Translations under genes and position numbers: made by a program
Source: Cryoendolithus antarcticus
Lineage: Eukaryota; Ascomycota; Dothideomycetes; Cladosporiales; Cladosporiaceae
Direction: 5' to 3'
NCBI GenBank assembly: GCA_002077065.1
Contig: NAJO01000061.1
Location: forward strand, 62,001 to 126,000
DNA length: 64,000 bases
The notes under the pieces: generated by a model
Databases searched by the model: none
Seen by the model: the letters and a program-made list of their open reading frames with translations, nothing else
What the model was told of the DNA's origin: nothing
Shown here: in pieces, positions 21,622 through 32,968 of the stretch
How the letters are laid out: each line of letters begins with the position of its first letter
How positions within the stretch are numbered: position 1 is the first letter of the stretch

Positions 21622-24243
21622 TCAATGCCCCACACCCCCAGCAACCCAATCATTCCACCCCGGCTCTCCAGGCTGCGGGAAGAACCCGCCATCAGCCTGC
21701 TGGCCTTGCACGACCTGCTGTTGCCCCTCAGCCGGCGGCTGTCCACCCTGCTGCGCCGCTTGCTGTGCCGCTAATCGCATCGCTTCACGTTGCCGCCACC
21801 ACACCAGGCCCGCCAAGACGGCGATCAAGCCGCCAAGAAGCAGCGTGACGAGCACCTCGTCGTCGATGTCCTCGCCCTCGGCCCAGAACTCCTCGCCCGA
21901 GGAGGTAGAGCCGTGCTCATGCGTAGCGTCCCAGTCATCGGCTTCTTGTTGTTCGAGAGCAGTCATTTCGGCATCGGCCTGGAGAAAGTCCTCCATCCAC
22001 TCCCACACCGTGCGCTTCTTCTTCGGCCCCGTGGAGTCAGAAGCATCAGGCGCGTCGATGGGATTAACACCACCATGCGTGACGCCGTTCCACCAACTCC
22101 TCGCCCTCAGCTTGATCAACGAGAGGTGAACGGGGAGATACGCCTCGCGGTGTGTCTCGAGCGCGGCGTCATAGTACCGTTTCGCGAGGTGGAAGTCCTG
22201 CGCTATGCCGAGGCCGTTCTCGTGCATCCAGCCTAGGTTCCAGAGCGCGAGGGCGGATTGTTGCGTTTCTGTTGCTGCGGCGTAGCAGGCTGCTGCTGTT
22301 TCAGGGGAGGGGAGGGAAGATGCGAGACCGAGGCCGGCGAGGTGGTAGTCGCCGGTCTTGACAAGGGAGTCGATGTTGTTCTGCTTAGCGCTGCGGGTGT
22401 AGTGCGTGAGGGCTAGATGGCCGTCGGAGGTCTGAGACTCGGATGGCTTCTGGCGGAACCAGGAGAAGAGGTAAGCGAGAGGTGACCATTGCGGGGGTGT
22501 ATGGTCTAGCAGCCAGGCGACGTTCGCTTGAGCGTTCTCGGACCCTTGCTCAGCAGCTAGTAGGTAGAAGAGCAGGGCGCGAGGGGTGTCGCCCTCTTCA
22601 TACGCGGTATTGGCTTCCGAGACTGGAGACCAGATTGCTTCGGCTTTCTCAGCGACAATCTTGTAGTACATCGCTGCCATGCTGCAGCTACGTTCGCGAC
22701 CGATGGCTTCATTGTTCAGCTCGGCAAGGTAGTAGAACGCTTCGATGTGACTGTTCCTAGCAGCCAGCTCGAAGTACCGTGTTGCAGTGGTGATGTCGCC
22801 TTGGTCGAGGAAGAGTATTCCGAGGTTTGTCTGTGCGACTGCAAGATCCTGGTCTGCTGCACTCCCGAAGTAGTCTGCGGCTTTCTTGATGTTCTGCTCG
22901 ACGCCAAGTCCTTCGAGATGCATCAAGCCAAGTGAGTACTGACTGAGAGCGTCGCCATTGGCAACACCACGCGTAAACCAGATCTTGGCTTTACTGTAGC
23001 TCTGCTCCATACCCTCGCCGCGCAGGAACATGCGACCTAGATAGCCGGCAGACTTACTGGCCAGCTTTTCTACGCCAGGTCCAAGATCATTCTTGACACG
23101 CCCCTTAGGATCCCAATACTGTCTTGCAAGCTCCATGAAGTAAGTTTTGGCTAGCTTGTAGTCTCGCGTCAGACCTCTGCTGCCATCGTAATGCAGACGC
23201 GCCAAGCCGAAGGTCGCGCTAAGAATACCCTTCGACGACTGGAAGTGCAGATACTCCAAGACATCCTCGGCCTCTGCGTACGCATCACTCGTAGGTCCAC
23301 CTTGCTTCGCGTGCACGCCGGCCGAGCTCACACTCGCACCTTCACCGAAGACCCCGCCAGCGTCGTCTGCAATTCTGTACGCGTTCCTGCCCAAGCTGTG
23401 CCCACCAGGTGGTCCAGAGCGATAGTAGTCTATTGCCTTGTCCGCCACTCGCCTGTACCAGTTCACAGACTCGTCACAATTCCTAGGTGTTGCGATGCCA
23501 GCATGGTAGCGATAACCCAGTGTCATCTCCGACCGTGTGTTGCCCTGCTCGGCTGCGAATGTGTGATAGAGCATGCTCTTCGCCTGATCCGCAGGAACCG
23601 CAGGCGCGATCCCAGTCGCGTACATGAAACCCAGCATAGACTGCGCAGTGCTGTTCCCGTTGAGATCTGCAAGCTGCTTGTACCGTCGAAAAGCCTCGCC
23701 ATGGTTCACAGGGTGGGTGTAGTTGCCGTAGAAGTTCATCTCCGCCAGAAGGAAGATCGAGTCCACGTCGCCACCGTCCGCAGCCACTTCCAAGATCTTC
23801 ACAGCCTTTGCGAGAGGCTGAGCCAGACTTTTCTGCGAAGGTTCTGGGGTCGTCGATATGAGGTTCTCACTTCTGGGCGAGTTCATGAAGAGCAGCACGA
23901 ATGCCTCCTTCGCGTAGTAGACTGTCGAGCCCACCACCCCCTTTGGCTTCCGAGCATACTGCGTCAGCTTTGATATGCTTGCCGGTTTGATCTTGCGTAG
24001 TATGACTGACGCCTCCCCGACTGCGCTGTAGTTGCTTCCTCCATTATCGCTGTAGTCATTGCTATCGGAGGGCCGGGTCTGGTCCGTCCACCTTGCCGAC
24101 TCTGATGGCTGAGGCGAATGGCTGTACGTCTCCTCGGCCTCTATATCGACGTCCGCCGCCGGGTCCGCAGCTATAGCGGCCGCAATGAACAGACAGAATA
24201 AGAGCAGCAGAGGCGGCAGGATGCGCCAACTGCTGCGCTTCAT
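21622..24243 (-). CDS. HRD3: Hrd3/SEL1L, ER-associated degradation ubiquitin-ligase subunit
   Basis: Single exon, 873 residues from the ATG at 24243. It begins with a signal peptide (MKRSSWRILPPLLLLFCLFIAAAIAADP). The frame continues upstream to 24477, but that extension lacks targeting features and would bury the signal peptide. The luminal part is a series of SEL1-type repeats (AAEQGNTRSEMTLGYRYHAGI, GLMHLEGLGVEQNIKKAADYFGSAAD, WNLGWMHENGLGIAQDFHLAKRYYDAA). One membrane helix lies near the C terminus (LVTLLLGGLIAVLAGLVWW), followed by a Gln-rich cytosolic tail. Hrd3 partners the Hrd1 RING ligase and recruits misfolded glycoproteins for retrotranslocation. Divergent from the F-box gene. Confidence 0.93.
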   Translation of the reverse strand: MKRSSWRILPPLLLLFCLFIAAAIAADPAADVDIEAEETYSHSPQPSESARWTDQTRPSDSNDYSDNGGSNYSAVGEASVILRKIKPASISKLTQYARKPKGVVGSTVYYAKEAFVLLFMNSPRSENLISTTPEPSQKSLAQPLAKAVKILEVAADGGDVDSIFLLAEMNFYGNYTHPVNHGEAFRRYKQLADLNGNSTAQSMLGFMYATGIAPAVPADQAKSMLYHTFAAEQGNTRSEMTLGYRYHAGIATPRNCDESVNWYRRVADKAIDYYRSGPPGGHSLGRNAYRIADDAGGVFGEGASVSSAGVHAKQGGPTSDAYAEAEDVLEYLHFQSSKGILSATFGLARLHYDGSRGLTRDYKLAKTYFMELARQYWDPKGRVKNDLGPGVEKLASKSAGYLGRMFLRGEGMEQSYSKAKIWFTRGVANGDALSQYSLGLMHLEGLGVEQNIKKAADYFGSAADQDLAVAQTNLGILFLDQGDITTATRYFELAARNSHIEAFYYLAELNNEAIGRERSCSMAAMYYKIVAEKAEAIWSPVSEANTAYEEGDTPRALLFYLLAAEQGSENAQANVAWLLDHTPPQWSPLAYLFSWFRQKPSESQTSDGHLALTHYTRSAKQNNIDSLVKTGDYHLAGLGLASSLPSPETAAACYAAATETQQSALALWNLGWMHENGLGIAQDFHLAKRYYDAALETHREAYLPVHLSLIKLRARSWWNGVTHGGVNPIDAPDASDSTGPKKKRTVWEWMEDFLQADAEMTALEQQEADDWDATHEHGSTSSGEEFWAEGEDIDDEVLVTLLLGGLIAVLAGLVWWRQREAMRLAAQQAAQQGGQPPAEGQQQVVQGQQADGGFFPQPGEPGWNDWVAGGVGH

Positions 24244-24587
24244 CGTGGGCGATGGTGTGGTGTGCAGTCTCCTGTGACGGCAACGGACAACATCCTCCTC
24301 CTCAACACTGCATTCCCTGCAACCAAAAAGACCAAGTGCTTCGTGCAATGCGAGGTATGTTGGAGCAACAGCTGTCTCTTTGTCATCTCCGTCATGCGCT
24401 GCCCACGCGACAGCTGCAACTACGCGCACGGGCCTCGGCATATCGTTCACTAACATAGGAAAGGACCCTTGTATCAACTACTTGCTCTCACTGTCATGCT
24501 GTTCCCTAGATACTATTGGGTTGAGGTAACGGATAGCAGCACTGCCAATCGATCATTAGAAACAGGATCCAGCGGATTGGAGTCAAT
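24244..24587. promoter_or_regulatory. divergent promoter region, HRD3 / F-box gene
   Basis: 344 bp between the divergent start codons of two ubiquitin-pathway genes. No specific regulator site recognised. Confidence 0.4.
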
Positions 24588-26462
24588 ATGGATCAGTTAC
24601 CCGACGAGGTCATCCTAAACCTACTGCAATGTAGGTGTGCTCCGATGCGACGACAATTTGAGCTAAGGTAGGTACTGATCTTTCCAGTCTTGGAGGCTCG
24701 TGAGGTCGTCGCAGTCCAACGACTATCAAGTCGATACCTTGCCCTGGCCCGAGACAATGTCGTCTGGAAACTCGAATGCTTCAGCCACTCCCGAGCCGAA
24801 GCGCAACTTCGTCGAGAACAGCTTCTCGCAGCTCAGGACTCGAGATTGACGGAACTTCGGAATGCTGTCTCCGCACTTCCAACACCACGTTCGGACGATG
24901 AGAACCTGGACTCACCGACCATTACAGATGAACGACAACCAGATCCGGCAGCTACTGAACGACAACAATGGCAGCGAGCCCTGGCAAACTGGGAGCCGGG
25001 CTACCCTGGAGAACGAATTGATTACTACGAAGAATTCGTCCAACGACATGCCGACATCAACGTCGATTGGATCCGATTGCCTAAGCCTCAGACGAACGAC
25101 AAGGAGACATTGCGAGAAGCGAACGGAGTAGCTTTGCTGAACTTTAGATCCGACCTAGGTCAACAGCATGTCGTTGCGCCATTAGACGACGGTAGTGTCT
25201 GTATCTTCGACATTACCTCACACTCCACGCTCGAGTCTGGCGGCGGTGGCCGCCTGCTCTCACGCAGCAAGCCGGGCCTGCTTACAGGCCGAGACGACCC
25301 TAATGAGAGTCACTCCATCATGACAGAAACCGGCGCAGTAGAGCGCGTATCACTCGGCTCCTCGATACAAAAGGGCTTCTTCGCAGTCCAGTCCACACTC
25401 CAAGAAGTCGATCTCAATACCCTCCAGCTGATCGCCTCGAAACCTTACCCCTTTCCTATAACAGCTCTCTCCTCCACCTCTCCCTCCGAGCCTCTGGCGG
25501 TAGGAACAAATCACACAATCCACCTTCACGACTCACGCGATCCTTACCGCCCTTCTGCGACCGCCGAGCTTATAGCCGGACCTGCATCCCAGCACGCGAC
25601 CCTCTCGCAACCCGGTCCACTAGCCCTGCTCCACCAGCCTCACTCAAACTCCCTCTGGACCGCAGGCCGCTTCACAAGTCTCCTCAAATACGACGTCCGC
25701 CATTTCCCCCGTCTCCTCGGAACCCTCCACTCTGGCGCCCGTATCGCCTCGCTCTCCCTTCTCCCTCATGCGCTCCTCTCGCCTCGCTCGGCCACAGGCT
25801 CGACCCTCATCGCAGCAGCGGCTTACAAAGGCAAAGGCAGTCTCGAGCTATTTGACCTTCCCTCTCGATCCAATCACGCCAATCCAACCTCCGGGAAAGT
25901 GGAGATCTACCAAAACCGCCAAACAGCCTCGGCATCCAAGTTGCTTTCCGCCGTCCCGCATGGCGGTCGCCTAGTCTTCTCCGACGGCGACGGAAATCTA
26001 AAGTGGGTCGAACGCGACGGCCGCACGGAAGTTCGCCGCTGCGATATCAACGACTATATTCCGCAAGCCCGCGCCCACGACCCCGAACTCAGAGAGCCGA
26101 GAAGCGACATCTTCGGTCGCCAAGCCGACGACTTGAATGCCGCCAATGGTACAGTAGTGCAAAAGCTCGTTCCCGTTCCATCCCCATCTCCACCCTCATC
26201 ACACAGCTCTGATCGTCCCGACGTCCCCACCCAGCCTCTCCTGCTCTGGACTGGCGACGGCGAGCTCGGTCTGCTCAACTTTGGCGGTAGTAAAGGCGGC
26301 AAAGACGCTTTTCATGATGCGCTTGAGGATCAAGAGGAAGTTGGTGGAGAGGAGCTGGCTCGACGGGATGCGGAGAGGCAGTTTAGTGCGCGGATGCGGA
26401 GGGCGCTTGAGAGGAGCGCGGAGGAGGTGAGGTTTGTGAGGGGCTTGGGTATGGGTGGGTGA
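24588..26462 (+). CDS. F-box protein with probable beta-propeller
   Basis: Two exons: 24588-24630 and 24688-26462, with a 57-nt intron (GTAGGT...CAG) in phase 1. The join gives MDQLPDEVILNLLQ-FLEAREVVAVQRLSSRYLALARDNVVWKLECF, a complete F-box at the very N terminus, so this short first exon is well supported. Total 605 residues. The rest contains repeated beta-strand-like blocks with WD40 character (LDDGSVCIFDITS, ALLHQPHSNSLWTAGRFTSLLKYDVR, LLWTGDGELGLLNFG) but few canonical WD dipeptides. It is probably the substrate-recognition subunit of an SCF ubiquitin ligase, with the propeller binding the target. The target is unknown. Confidence 0.85.
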
Positions 26463-26606
26463 GAGCGTGAAGTGGACGATGGGTATGGCGTATACTACTC
26501 TCGAGCATGAAAGGTAATTGTACGTGCTACTACAGACCGCAGTGGAGGCGCAAAGTAACGGTTTCGTACAGCTGATATATAACGGTATCTCCTCCTCATC
26601 CCGAGA

Positions 26607-28967
26607 TCAAGGCGCCTCGAACCTCAGATTCCCCGGCCGCGTCGTGTCGTCTATGACCCTGAACCTCGTCCCAGCGACCTTCGTCTCATCACCTCCTCTG
26701 ACATAGAACTCACTATGCGGCGCATGCGCAAGAGCAGCGACAAGCGTCTGCGTCAGACTCGTGCTCTGCCTTCGATCCATGAGACCAAGTACGAACTGTG
26801 CTAAGACCACCAGCGCGCCGGCGATCACGATCGTGACACCAAGATAGGTAGTACGCGAGCTCAAGCCGTAGGCCCAGACCTGTATGCGCGCGTTACGCTG
26901 GAGTCGTGGCCACCAATCCGTGCCCTCATCCGTAGACTTCGTAGTACCGGTGTCCCAATCGAGCAGGGAGAGGGTGTGGAAGATAGGCGTGAAGACTGAC
27001 GCTGAGAGCGAGACGGAGAAGGGGACTTCGGGGTCTTCGACGCCGGTGCGAAGGTAGTTCATGGTTTTTCGTAGCATTTGGGCGATCGTACGGTGGGCGG
27101 GCAGCGTGGCGTTGTTGTAATCGAGAGACATTGCGGCGAACCACCAGGTTGGGTCTAGGCTGAGCTGGACGTAGTCGGCATTGTAGATATCGTTTAAAGT
27201 TGGTAGGGAGGGCGTTTGCACGAGACGCATTGGGTTTGAGAGGGTCGCAGGGTCGAAGGTGTACTGTGTGAAAGCGGCGAATGCGATGAGATCGACCACC
27301 ATGCTCCCGCTCTGACCGTCAGCGTATTTGTAGAAGAATGTAGTAACGGAGTCCGATGCGTTGGATGTGGAAAGGTCGTTGTACTCTTGTCCGAAGAAGT
27401 AGTTCCAGTCACAGTTGAGATTCATGCTTTCGGTAGTGGCATTTTCAGCCAAGGGCCCAATGCATTCGGGTTGGAAGGTGGACACAGTCCCATTGTCGAA
27501 CTTCCGAGGCGAGTCGGCAAAGACGCCGTTTGGCAAAAAGACCACCCGATCTGACGCCTCGATGTAGACGTCTAATTCAGGATGGGTGCTGCCATTGGAG
27601 GCTGTGTCCGCATCGCCAATCGTCAACGTGGCACCGTTGACGTTTTCGCCCCATCCGTCGCCATCGCGGTTGTACTTGATGCAACGTGTAAAGTTGTTGC
27701 CAGCATCGATCGCATAGATCAAAGTGTAGTCGCTGATACAGATGACGGATCTGTTGGCGTCAATATCTGTTGTCCACCACGTCGATTGGAGGTTGATGTT
27801 CAGAAAGAACCCGACGATCGGTCCTACGCGTTGGACATCCATCTGCAGACTCTTATTGTAAGCAGCGTAGCTCTGAAAGTCACTGCTTGACATGTTCAGT
27901 TTCTGGGCGTCAGCACCAAGTGATATGTTCGCAATTATGCGTTTGTCTTCACTGAACTCCTCCACGAGCTGTCGAGAGGGCACCCAGAGCAATTGGGAGT
28001 CGATCTCATGGGCAGCGAAATCCTTGGTCGTATTAACGTAGAAAAAGACGTCGTTCTGTTGTGTCATCCTCGCCAGAAGATGACCGTCGCGTGACTCGAC
28101 GATGGAGGCTGCCGTTGTAGCTGCCCAACTATCTAAGCTCAGAGCCCATTTGTTGGCGCAAGTGAAGTTCAGGGAATCGAAAGGGGCCGTGCCGCAGCCG
28201 GAATCTCTGAATGCCCAACCGTCTGTCAGAGGCTCAGCGTACGTGAAGCCCTGAAACCAGGTATCCCCGACCTTTGGTGTATCCAGCCACTGCAGTGCAG
28301 GGATGACGAGTACAGCAGTCGCTGGGCCCATGAGGTTACAGAGAATGCATAATAGTGTAGCCAATATGATGATGGATAAGCCGAATCGTTTGCGATGTGT
28401 CTCATTGGGGCCGGCATGTCCCTGACGAGTTGAAGACAGATTCTTCCACAGCTTATGGTCCATCATCCTCAATGGGTCAGCGAATTCGATTGGGAGAGTC
28501 ATGTGCCGGATTGGCAGACCATCCGAATGAGTGGCCCTGCGCATGACCACAAGATACACCAGTCCGGCAGCGACAAAGGCAAACCAGATCTCCAAGATCT
28601 TCGAGATAAGCTGCAAGAAGCCGAGCAGGTTATGGCTAGTGCTATCGAAATGCCCTATGCGTTGCTGAGGTACAGAAGAGATATTGTCGTTCGCCTGGAC
28701 CCAACATGTCCCCAATGGACACCATGCACTCGCGCCGATAGTGTGTCCACCTATATTGAGAACTAAGAGCGCCACTGCGGGAGCTAGCCAGGCCAGAGAG
28801 AAGAGCTGCAGTATGATCGTCGACCTCCATGACCGTGCGGGCTTTCGCTCCGAGGTTTGTACGGGGTCGGTCGTGTCCTGGACTTGGTTGCTGTGTGCCT
28901 CATCCGACGGCGTCGGTTCGTAGAGAGCTGTCGTAAATACAGAAGGCTGCTTCTCTGACGACGCCAT
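26607..28967 (-). CDS. large multi-pass membrane protein of unknown function
   Basis: Single exon, 786 residues; not a family with a known role that I can name. Hydrophobic segments suggest four membrane helices: about residues 48-72 (LQLFSLAWLAPAVALLVLNI), 112-140, 196-224 and, near the C terminus, about 720-742 (GVTIVIAGALVVLAQFVLGLM). Between helices 3 and 4 lies a domain of roughly 480 residues, rich in aromatic residues, with many N-glycosylation sequons (NFT, NIS, NRS, NGS, NAT), so this part is probably outside the cell or in the secretory lumen. The cytosolic ends are short. Similar proteins, usually called hypothetical integral membrane proteins, are widespread in filamentous ascomycetes. 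It has no obvious functional link to its neighbours. Confidence 0.82.
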   Translation of the reverse strand: MASSEKQPSVFTTALYEPTPSDEAHSNQVQDTTDPVQTSERKPARSWRSTIILQLFSLAWLAPAVALLVLNIGGHTIGASAWCPLGTCWVQANDNISSVPQQRIGHFDSTSHNLLGFLQLISKILEIWFAFVAAGLVYLVVMRRATHSDGLPIRHMTLPIEFADPLRMMDHKLWKNLSSTRQGHAGPNETHRKRFGLSIIILATLLCILCNLMGPATAVLVIPALQWLDTPKVGDTWFQGFTYAEPLTDGWAFRDSGCGTAPFDSLNFTCANKWALSLDSWAATTAASIVESRDGHLLARMTQQNDVFFYVNTTKDFAAHEIDSQLLWVPSRQLVEEFSEDKRIIANISLGADAQKLNMSSSDFQSYAAYNKSLQMDVQRVGPIVGFFLNINLQSTWWTTDIDANRSVICISDYTLIYAIDAGNNFTRCIKYNRDGDGWGENVNGATLTIGDADTASNGSTHPELDVYIEASDRVVFLPNGVFADSPRKFDNGTVSTFQPECIGPLAENATTESMNLNCDWNYFFGQEYNDLSTSNASDSVTTFFYKYADGQSGSMVVDLIAFAAFTQYTFDPATLSNPMRLVQTPSLPTLNDIYNADYVQLSLDPTWWFAAMSLDYNNATLPAHRTIAQMLRKTMNYLRTGVEDPEVPFSVSLSASVFTPIFHTLSLLDWDTGTTKSTDEGTDWWPRLQRNARIQVWAYGLSSRTTYLGVTIVIAGALVVLAQFVLGLMDRRQSTSLTQTLVAALAHAPHSEFYVRGGDETKVAGTRFRVIDDTTRPGNLRFEAP

Positions 28968-30107
28968 GTTAATGCTGTCTCGTAGCTTGGGATCGCCAAG
29001 TCCACGCTAAGGTGGTACCTAGGTGAGGGCGAGGGCGAGGGCGGTTGTCTCCTTGATCGAGAACGTGATCGAACCAGATTTCCGTGGACACTCGTGTGCT
29101 TCTCGCTGGCGCTCTTCGTCAGAGTGGTGGATACAGAGTTGCCAGCATATGCCTTGGCCGGAATATCAGACTGTTAAGCGGAAAGCGTAGCAAAGTCGCG
29201 ACACCAAGTCTGCTAGACTCCCTCAAGGCGCAGTATCGTCGATGAAGGAAGGAAACAACGAACTGAATGTACTTCTCTCTTACACCATATAGGGCTTTGC
29301 GCTTCTGGCCCCCATGCGGCAGCTAGTAGCAGCTTTACCTTGGCAAACGCCTTCCCATGCGGCTGAGAATAGGAACCCTGCACTGTAATATAAACTTGAT
29401 GCTCTCGACTGACCTCGGACCCGCAGTCAATCGATCCTTATCCTGTCGTCAGAACAATTCCTGGGGAAGTAGACTCACGTCTCTGCACGCGAAGCAATCT
29501 CGTGTCTGCCCGAAGCTGAGTCCAAGACTTGAAGATACACACAATGTCGCGCAGCACCGACCATCGCATCGCATGCATGCTAACGACCCTAGTCCTTTTT
29601 CAACACCACCTTGAACGCGTTGTCTCATACAGTAGGGGCGGATTGGGAGTCTGAAACGCGTGGTTCGAGAGCTGAAGTTGGTGGCTGCGTTAGTGATCCT
29701 CCCGAAGTCTTGGCATGGCACGTGCATGGGTCCACTTCGGGATCCTCATCCAGTAGTCGGCCCAAGTAATAGTTCGCGAGGGGTGGGCTGAGATCGGGCT
29801 CTGTAAATGCTGTAGCATTATTGCCCTTACCACTTTGCACACCTTCAGCTATGCTTGTATCAGAATGCTGCTCCATCTCCCACGCTTCCCCGGTTTCAGA
29901 GCCTTGCATGTGCTTCTGCTAACTTGCGGTCATGGAATCGATGAGCCTCGCGACTCTGATGGCCAAGCGCGGATCTAGCCAGAGGGTGAATTACGTGCAT
30001 ACGAACTGACATTCACACATGCCAGTGTCCACGATCAAGGCGACGTAGCATTGCCAGGGCTACCACTTCACCGACGATGCTTCGGCTGAGACGAAGTGTT
30101 CACCACC
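28968..30107. other. intergenic region, no gene seen; short GAGGGC repeat
   Basis: About 1.1 kb between two minus-strand genes. Near 29023-29043 there is a small GAGGGC hexamer repeat of three to four copies. Frames up to about 94 codons occur on both strands but are not protein-like. No tRNA, transposon or AT-rich relic is visible. Confidence 0.45.
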
Positions 30108-32538
30108 TCATAGTTCCACCTCGATCTCCTGATGATATCCACTGACGCTCACCAGCGTGATGTCATCCCAGTCGCCCTCCAACGCAGCATCATGAGCTTC
30201 TTGCTTGCGGGCAGAGGTGATGGCAGCGGGCGACATGCTGCGACGAGGCGTCGGTGTGCTGTCGCCTGTGGGCGCATTGGCCGCGAGTGTTCCTGGTGTG
30301 GATGAGTCGTAATCGAGCCGTCGCCGCTTTGGCGTATGCTCTTCAGCCGGAAATGTCGATGCTAAGGCTTTGGTCATCTCTGCCTGAAGCTGTGTTGCAG
30401 GAGCCGTGAGTGAGTGTGCCGGCTTCTCTGACGTCGATTGATGCCCAAATGAGCGATGAAGGGATGTTGGAAGCGCTGGGCTAGGCGAGCTCGGTGCAGC
30501 TATCTCTGAGTGACTCGATGTAAGCATTGGCGCCGATCCCGACGCGGTGTCCAATACTTCATGGTCGACCTTATCATCAGGAAGATGACCGCGATCGTCG
30601 TCTGATGCCTCATCCTCGCTAACCTCACGCACCGCAGCAACCTTTCGCTTGTCGGGCTTCTGATTCCGCTGCCTTCTCAGCATCACACGGTCGTGTGTGA
30701 AGTTACAGACGCTGTCGTACAGGTGTCCGAAGAGAAACGTCATGGACTGCTCGCGGCCCCAGTGGGTGTCGTCCACGGTGCAAGGATGTACGTCCGTGGG
30801 CTTGAAGACTTCAAGAAGATGACAGAGCTCTGTGTACGACGAATGGCGGGAGTACGGGAATGTCTGTCAGTTGTCAGCGCTGCGTGTCTCCCTGCTGTGA
30901 ACAATGTGCTCTCGTGAAGTTTCAAGGGCCGCTTATGTTGCAATCGACTGCACAACAGCAGATCAAATGCCGAATGGTATGTTTTCGAAATGCTGAAGCT
31001 ATGAGGACTCCTTTCTAGCGGATCAACGAGATCTGCCGGTAGTGCTCGAGCTGGAATATACGCGTCGCAGCACAAGAGATCGGCAAACGATCTGGACTGC
31101 AGGCAGAGAAGGGGTCACTTACGATTCGGTTCGGCAAGCCGTCTGCTCTGCGCTTCGACCCCTTTGGCGTGAACGGCGCAGCTTTCTCCAACTGTTCACC
31201 TTCCTGTTTAGCGGCAAGACGCACGAGAGCAGGTACTAGACTGCTCAATGACAGCTCGTCGGCATCCACACCCACGCCACCCTCTGCCGTTGTCTCCATG
31301 TGAACTTCCAGCAGGGCTGCAAAATCCAATGCGATCGTCTGCCTAGGATCTTCTATCAATGAGGCGACCAGCCGCATGACACTCGTCATAGCTTTGGGCT
31401 GCCCGTGCAGCTGATCTGTACATAGCTTCATCAGTGCGCCGAGTTGGGCAAGATCAAACACTTCGAGCTCATGTTGCTGATCGAGGTCACCTTGACCACC
31501 GCCGGCGCCAAGTTCAGCAATTTCGGTGCCATTGTGACGTGAGATAATGGGCGTGATGCGTACGAAGTCTGCACAATTTTGTCAGCTGACATTGGTCCTA
31601 TCGACGGTACGCTCCCACTTGCCTCTCTTAAAGATATCGCAGCCCGCCCCTTGCTCACAAGAGTGTACTCTTGCCGATGCGTCCTCAGTGAGACATCCAC
31701 GATGTAGATGATTGCCGAAAGTGAAGCCTACCAGCCCTGGTCCCTCCAGTGCTTTCGGATCGGATCCCGTCACGAGTGCGCTATATAGCTTGAAGCGATA
31801 ATTGTCGACATGTATGCGACAGCCAAGAAAGCTAGACAGAGCAACCCACACGTCCTCATAGCCGAACGTCCAAGAGTCGAAGTAGAAGACCGTATCACCA
31901 GGGTATTTTGCCACCTTCTGCAAAAGTTCCGTGAGACCTTCCTGCTTCGGCTGAAAGTGCTTGTATCGGTCCCTTTTGCTGGCAAACGTGGTGTCAAGGT
32001 ACACACAGTCGAGTTGCTTAATTGGTTTCTTGCCGTTGAAGCGAGCGTAAGGTATCAGCATCGGGTGTCTTGTCAGAGCATTAACCCACCATATCTCGGA
32101 GCGAGTATCGCCAGTGTACAGGACAGCTTTGCCATTGCCTTCCATCAGGAACATGACAGCACCGACGCAGTGGTTCGCATCCAACAAAGTCACCCGCAAG
32201 CTGTGGTCTGGCGTCAGATCGATCTGGGTCGGAGTGTCGAGTGGTATCGCCTTAAGTAGCTTTCGCAGATGCTTGTTCGTCTGCTTCCGTGTCTCCAAGA
32301 TGCCCTTGGCAAAGTTCATCCGATGAGGATACTTCTCCAGCCGAAGCAAGATCTCCTTGGTGGCAGGCGAGCAGTAGATGAATGGAGACTTGCATGACTC
32401 CAGACCGACGAGATGGTCGGAGTGCACATGGCTGAGGAAGAATGCGAGCGGTGGCGTTGATGCTGGATCAAGCGAACTGCGGAACTGGTCGATCCTGATG
32501 GAGGGAAATTCCTTGACTATGCCGTTGAAGGTCGACAT
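30108..32538 (-). CDS. Artemis/SNM1-type DNA repair nuclease (metallo-beta-lactamase, beta-CASP)
   Basis: Three exons: 31623-32538, 31123-31568 and 30108-30863; 705 residues. The N-terminal metallo-beta-lactamase motif is HVHSDH (H37, H39, D41, H42), followed by DANHCVGAVMFL and YTGDTR, as in SNM1/Pso2/Artemis. Exon 2 gives FVRITPIISRHNGTEIAELGAGGGQGDLDQQHELEV, and exon 3 opens with TFPYSRHSSYTEL, the DRMBL-type signature, then a disordered tail with a basic PKRRRLDY patch. The family cuts DNA at hairpins and interstrand crosslinks. Intron 1 (31569-31622) appears to be GC-AG (AGAG|GCAAGT...GCAG, 54 nt). Intron 2 (30864-31122, 259 nt, GTAAGT...GACAG) is long; the join LPNRI-TFPYSRHSSY is the evidence for it. 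The head resembles Artemis more than yeast Pso2, which has a zinc finger. Confidence 0.88.
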
Positions 32539-32968
32539 GATGCTCGAGTAAGTACCACAGCTTCCTTCTCATACCTGGTCACGCCTGCTACACCGGCATA
32601 CCTTGTCATGGTGATAGTGAACGTAGGATAGTAAAAGAGGTGAAGTCGACCTCGTGGCGACCGCAAACCAGGGAAGGAACGAGGGACATCTCGCGACTTC
32701 GAAACTGATGCATAGGTAGAGATTATTGTGCCGCTGGATCACGCTCCATCGATGATCCAGCGTCCTCCAAGTCCATAGGATACAGGTCCAGGCTCTCATG
32801 AAAGAGACCAATGGTATCAGTTGCATGACTGTTGTCCGGGAGCGCCCGCATTGTGCATTGAAGTGAGGTGACGCTAAAGGTCATAGCTGCAGATACCGGC
32901 TAGAGAATACCTCCGATACAATCAACACCTTCCCCAACTCCATCCCTTCTCCATATCCCCAATACATA
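32539..32968. promoter_or_regulatory. divergent promoter region, nuclease / DUF155 gene
   Basis: 430 bp between divergent start codons. No specific site recognised. A pyrimidine-rich stretch lies just before the ATG at 32969. Confidence 0.4.

Noticed and set aside
24244..24477. 78-residue N-terminal extension of Hrd3
   Set aside because: It would place the obvious signal peptide in the middle of the protein; the ATG at 24243 directly precedes the signal peptide.
30740..31075. Minus-strand frame of 111 codons within the second intron of the Artemis-type gene
   Set aside because: Skipping it joins LPNRI to TFPYSRHSSYTEL in phase 0 with good splice sites, and reading through exon 2 without splicing hits a stop. 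The frame has no known domain.
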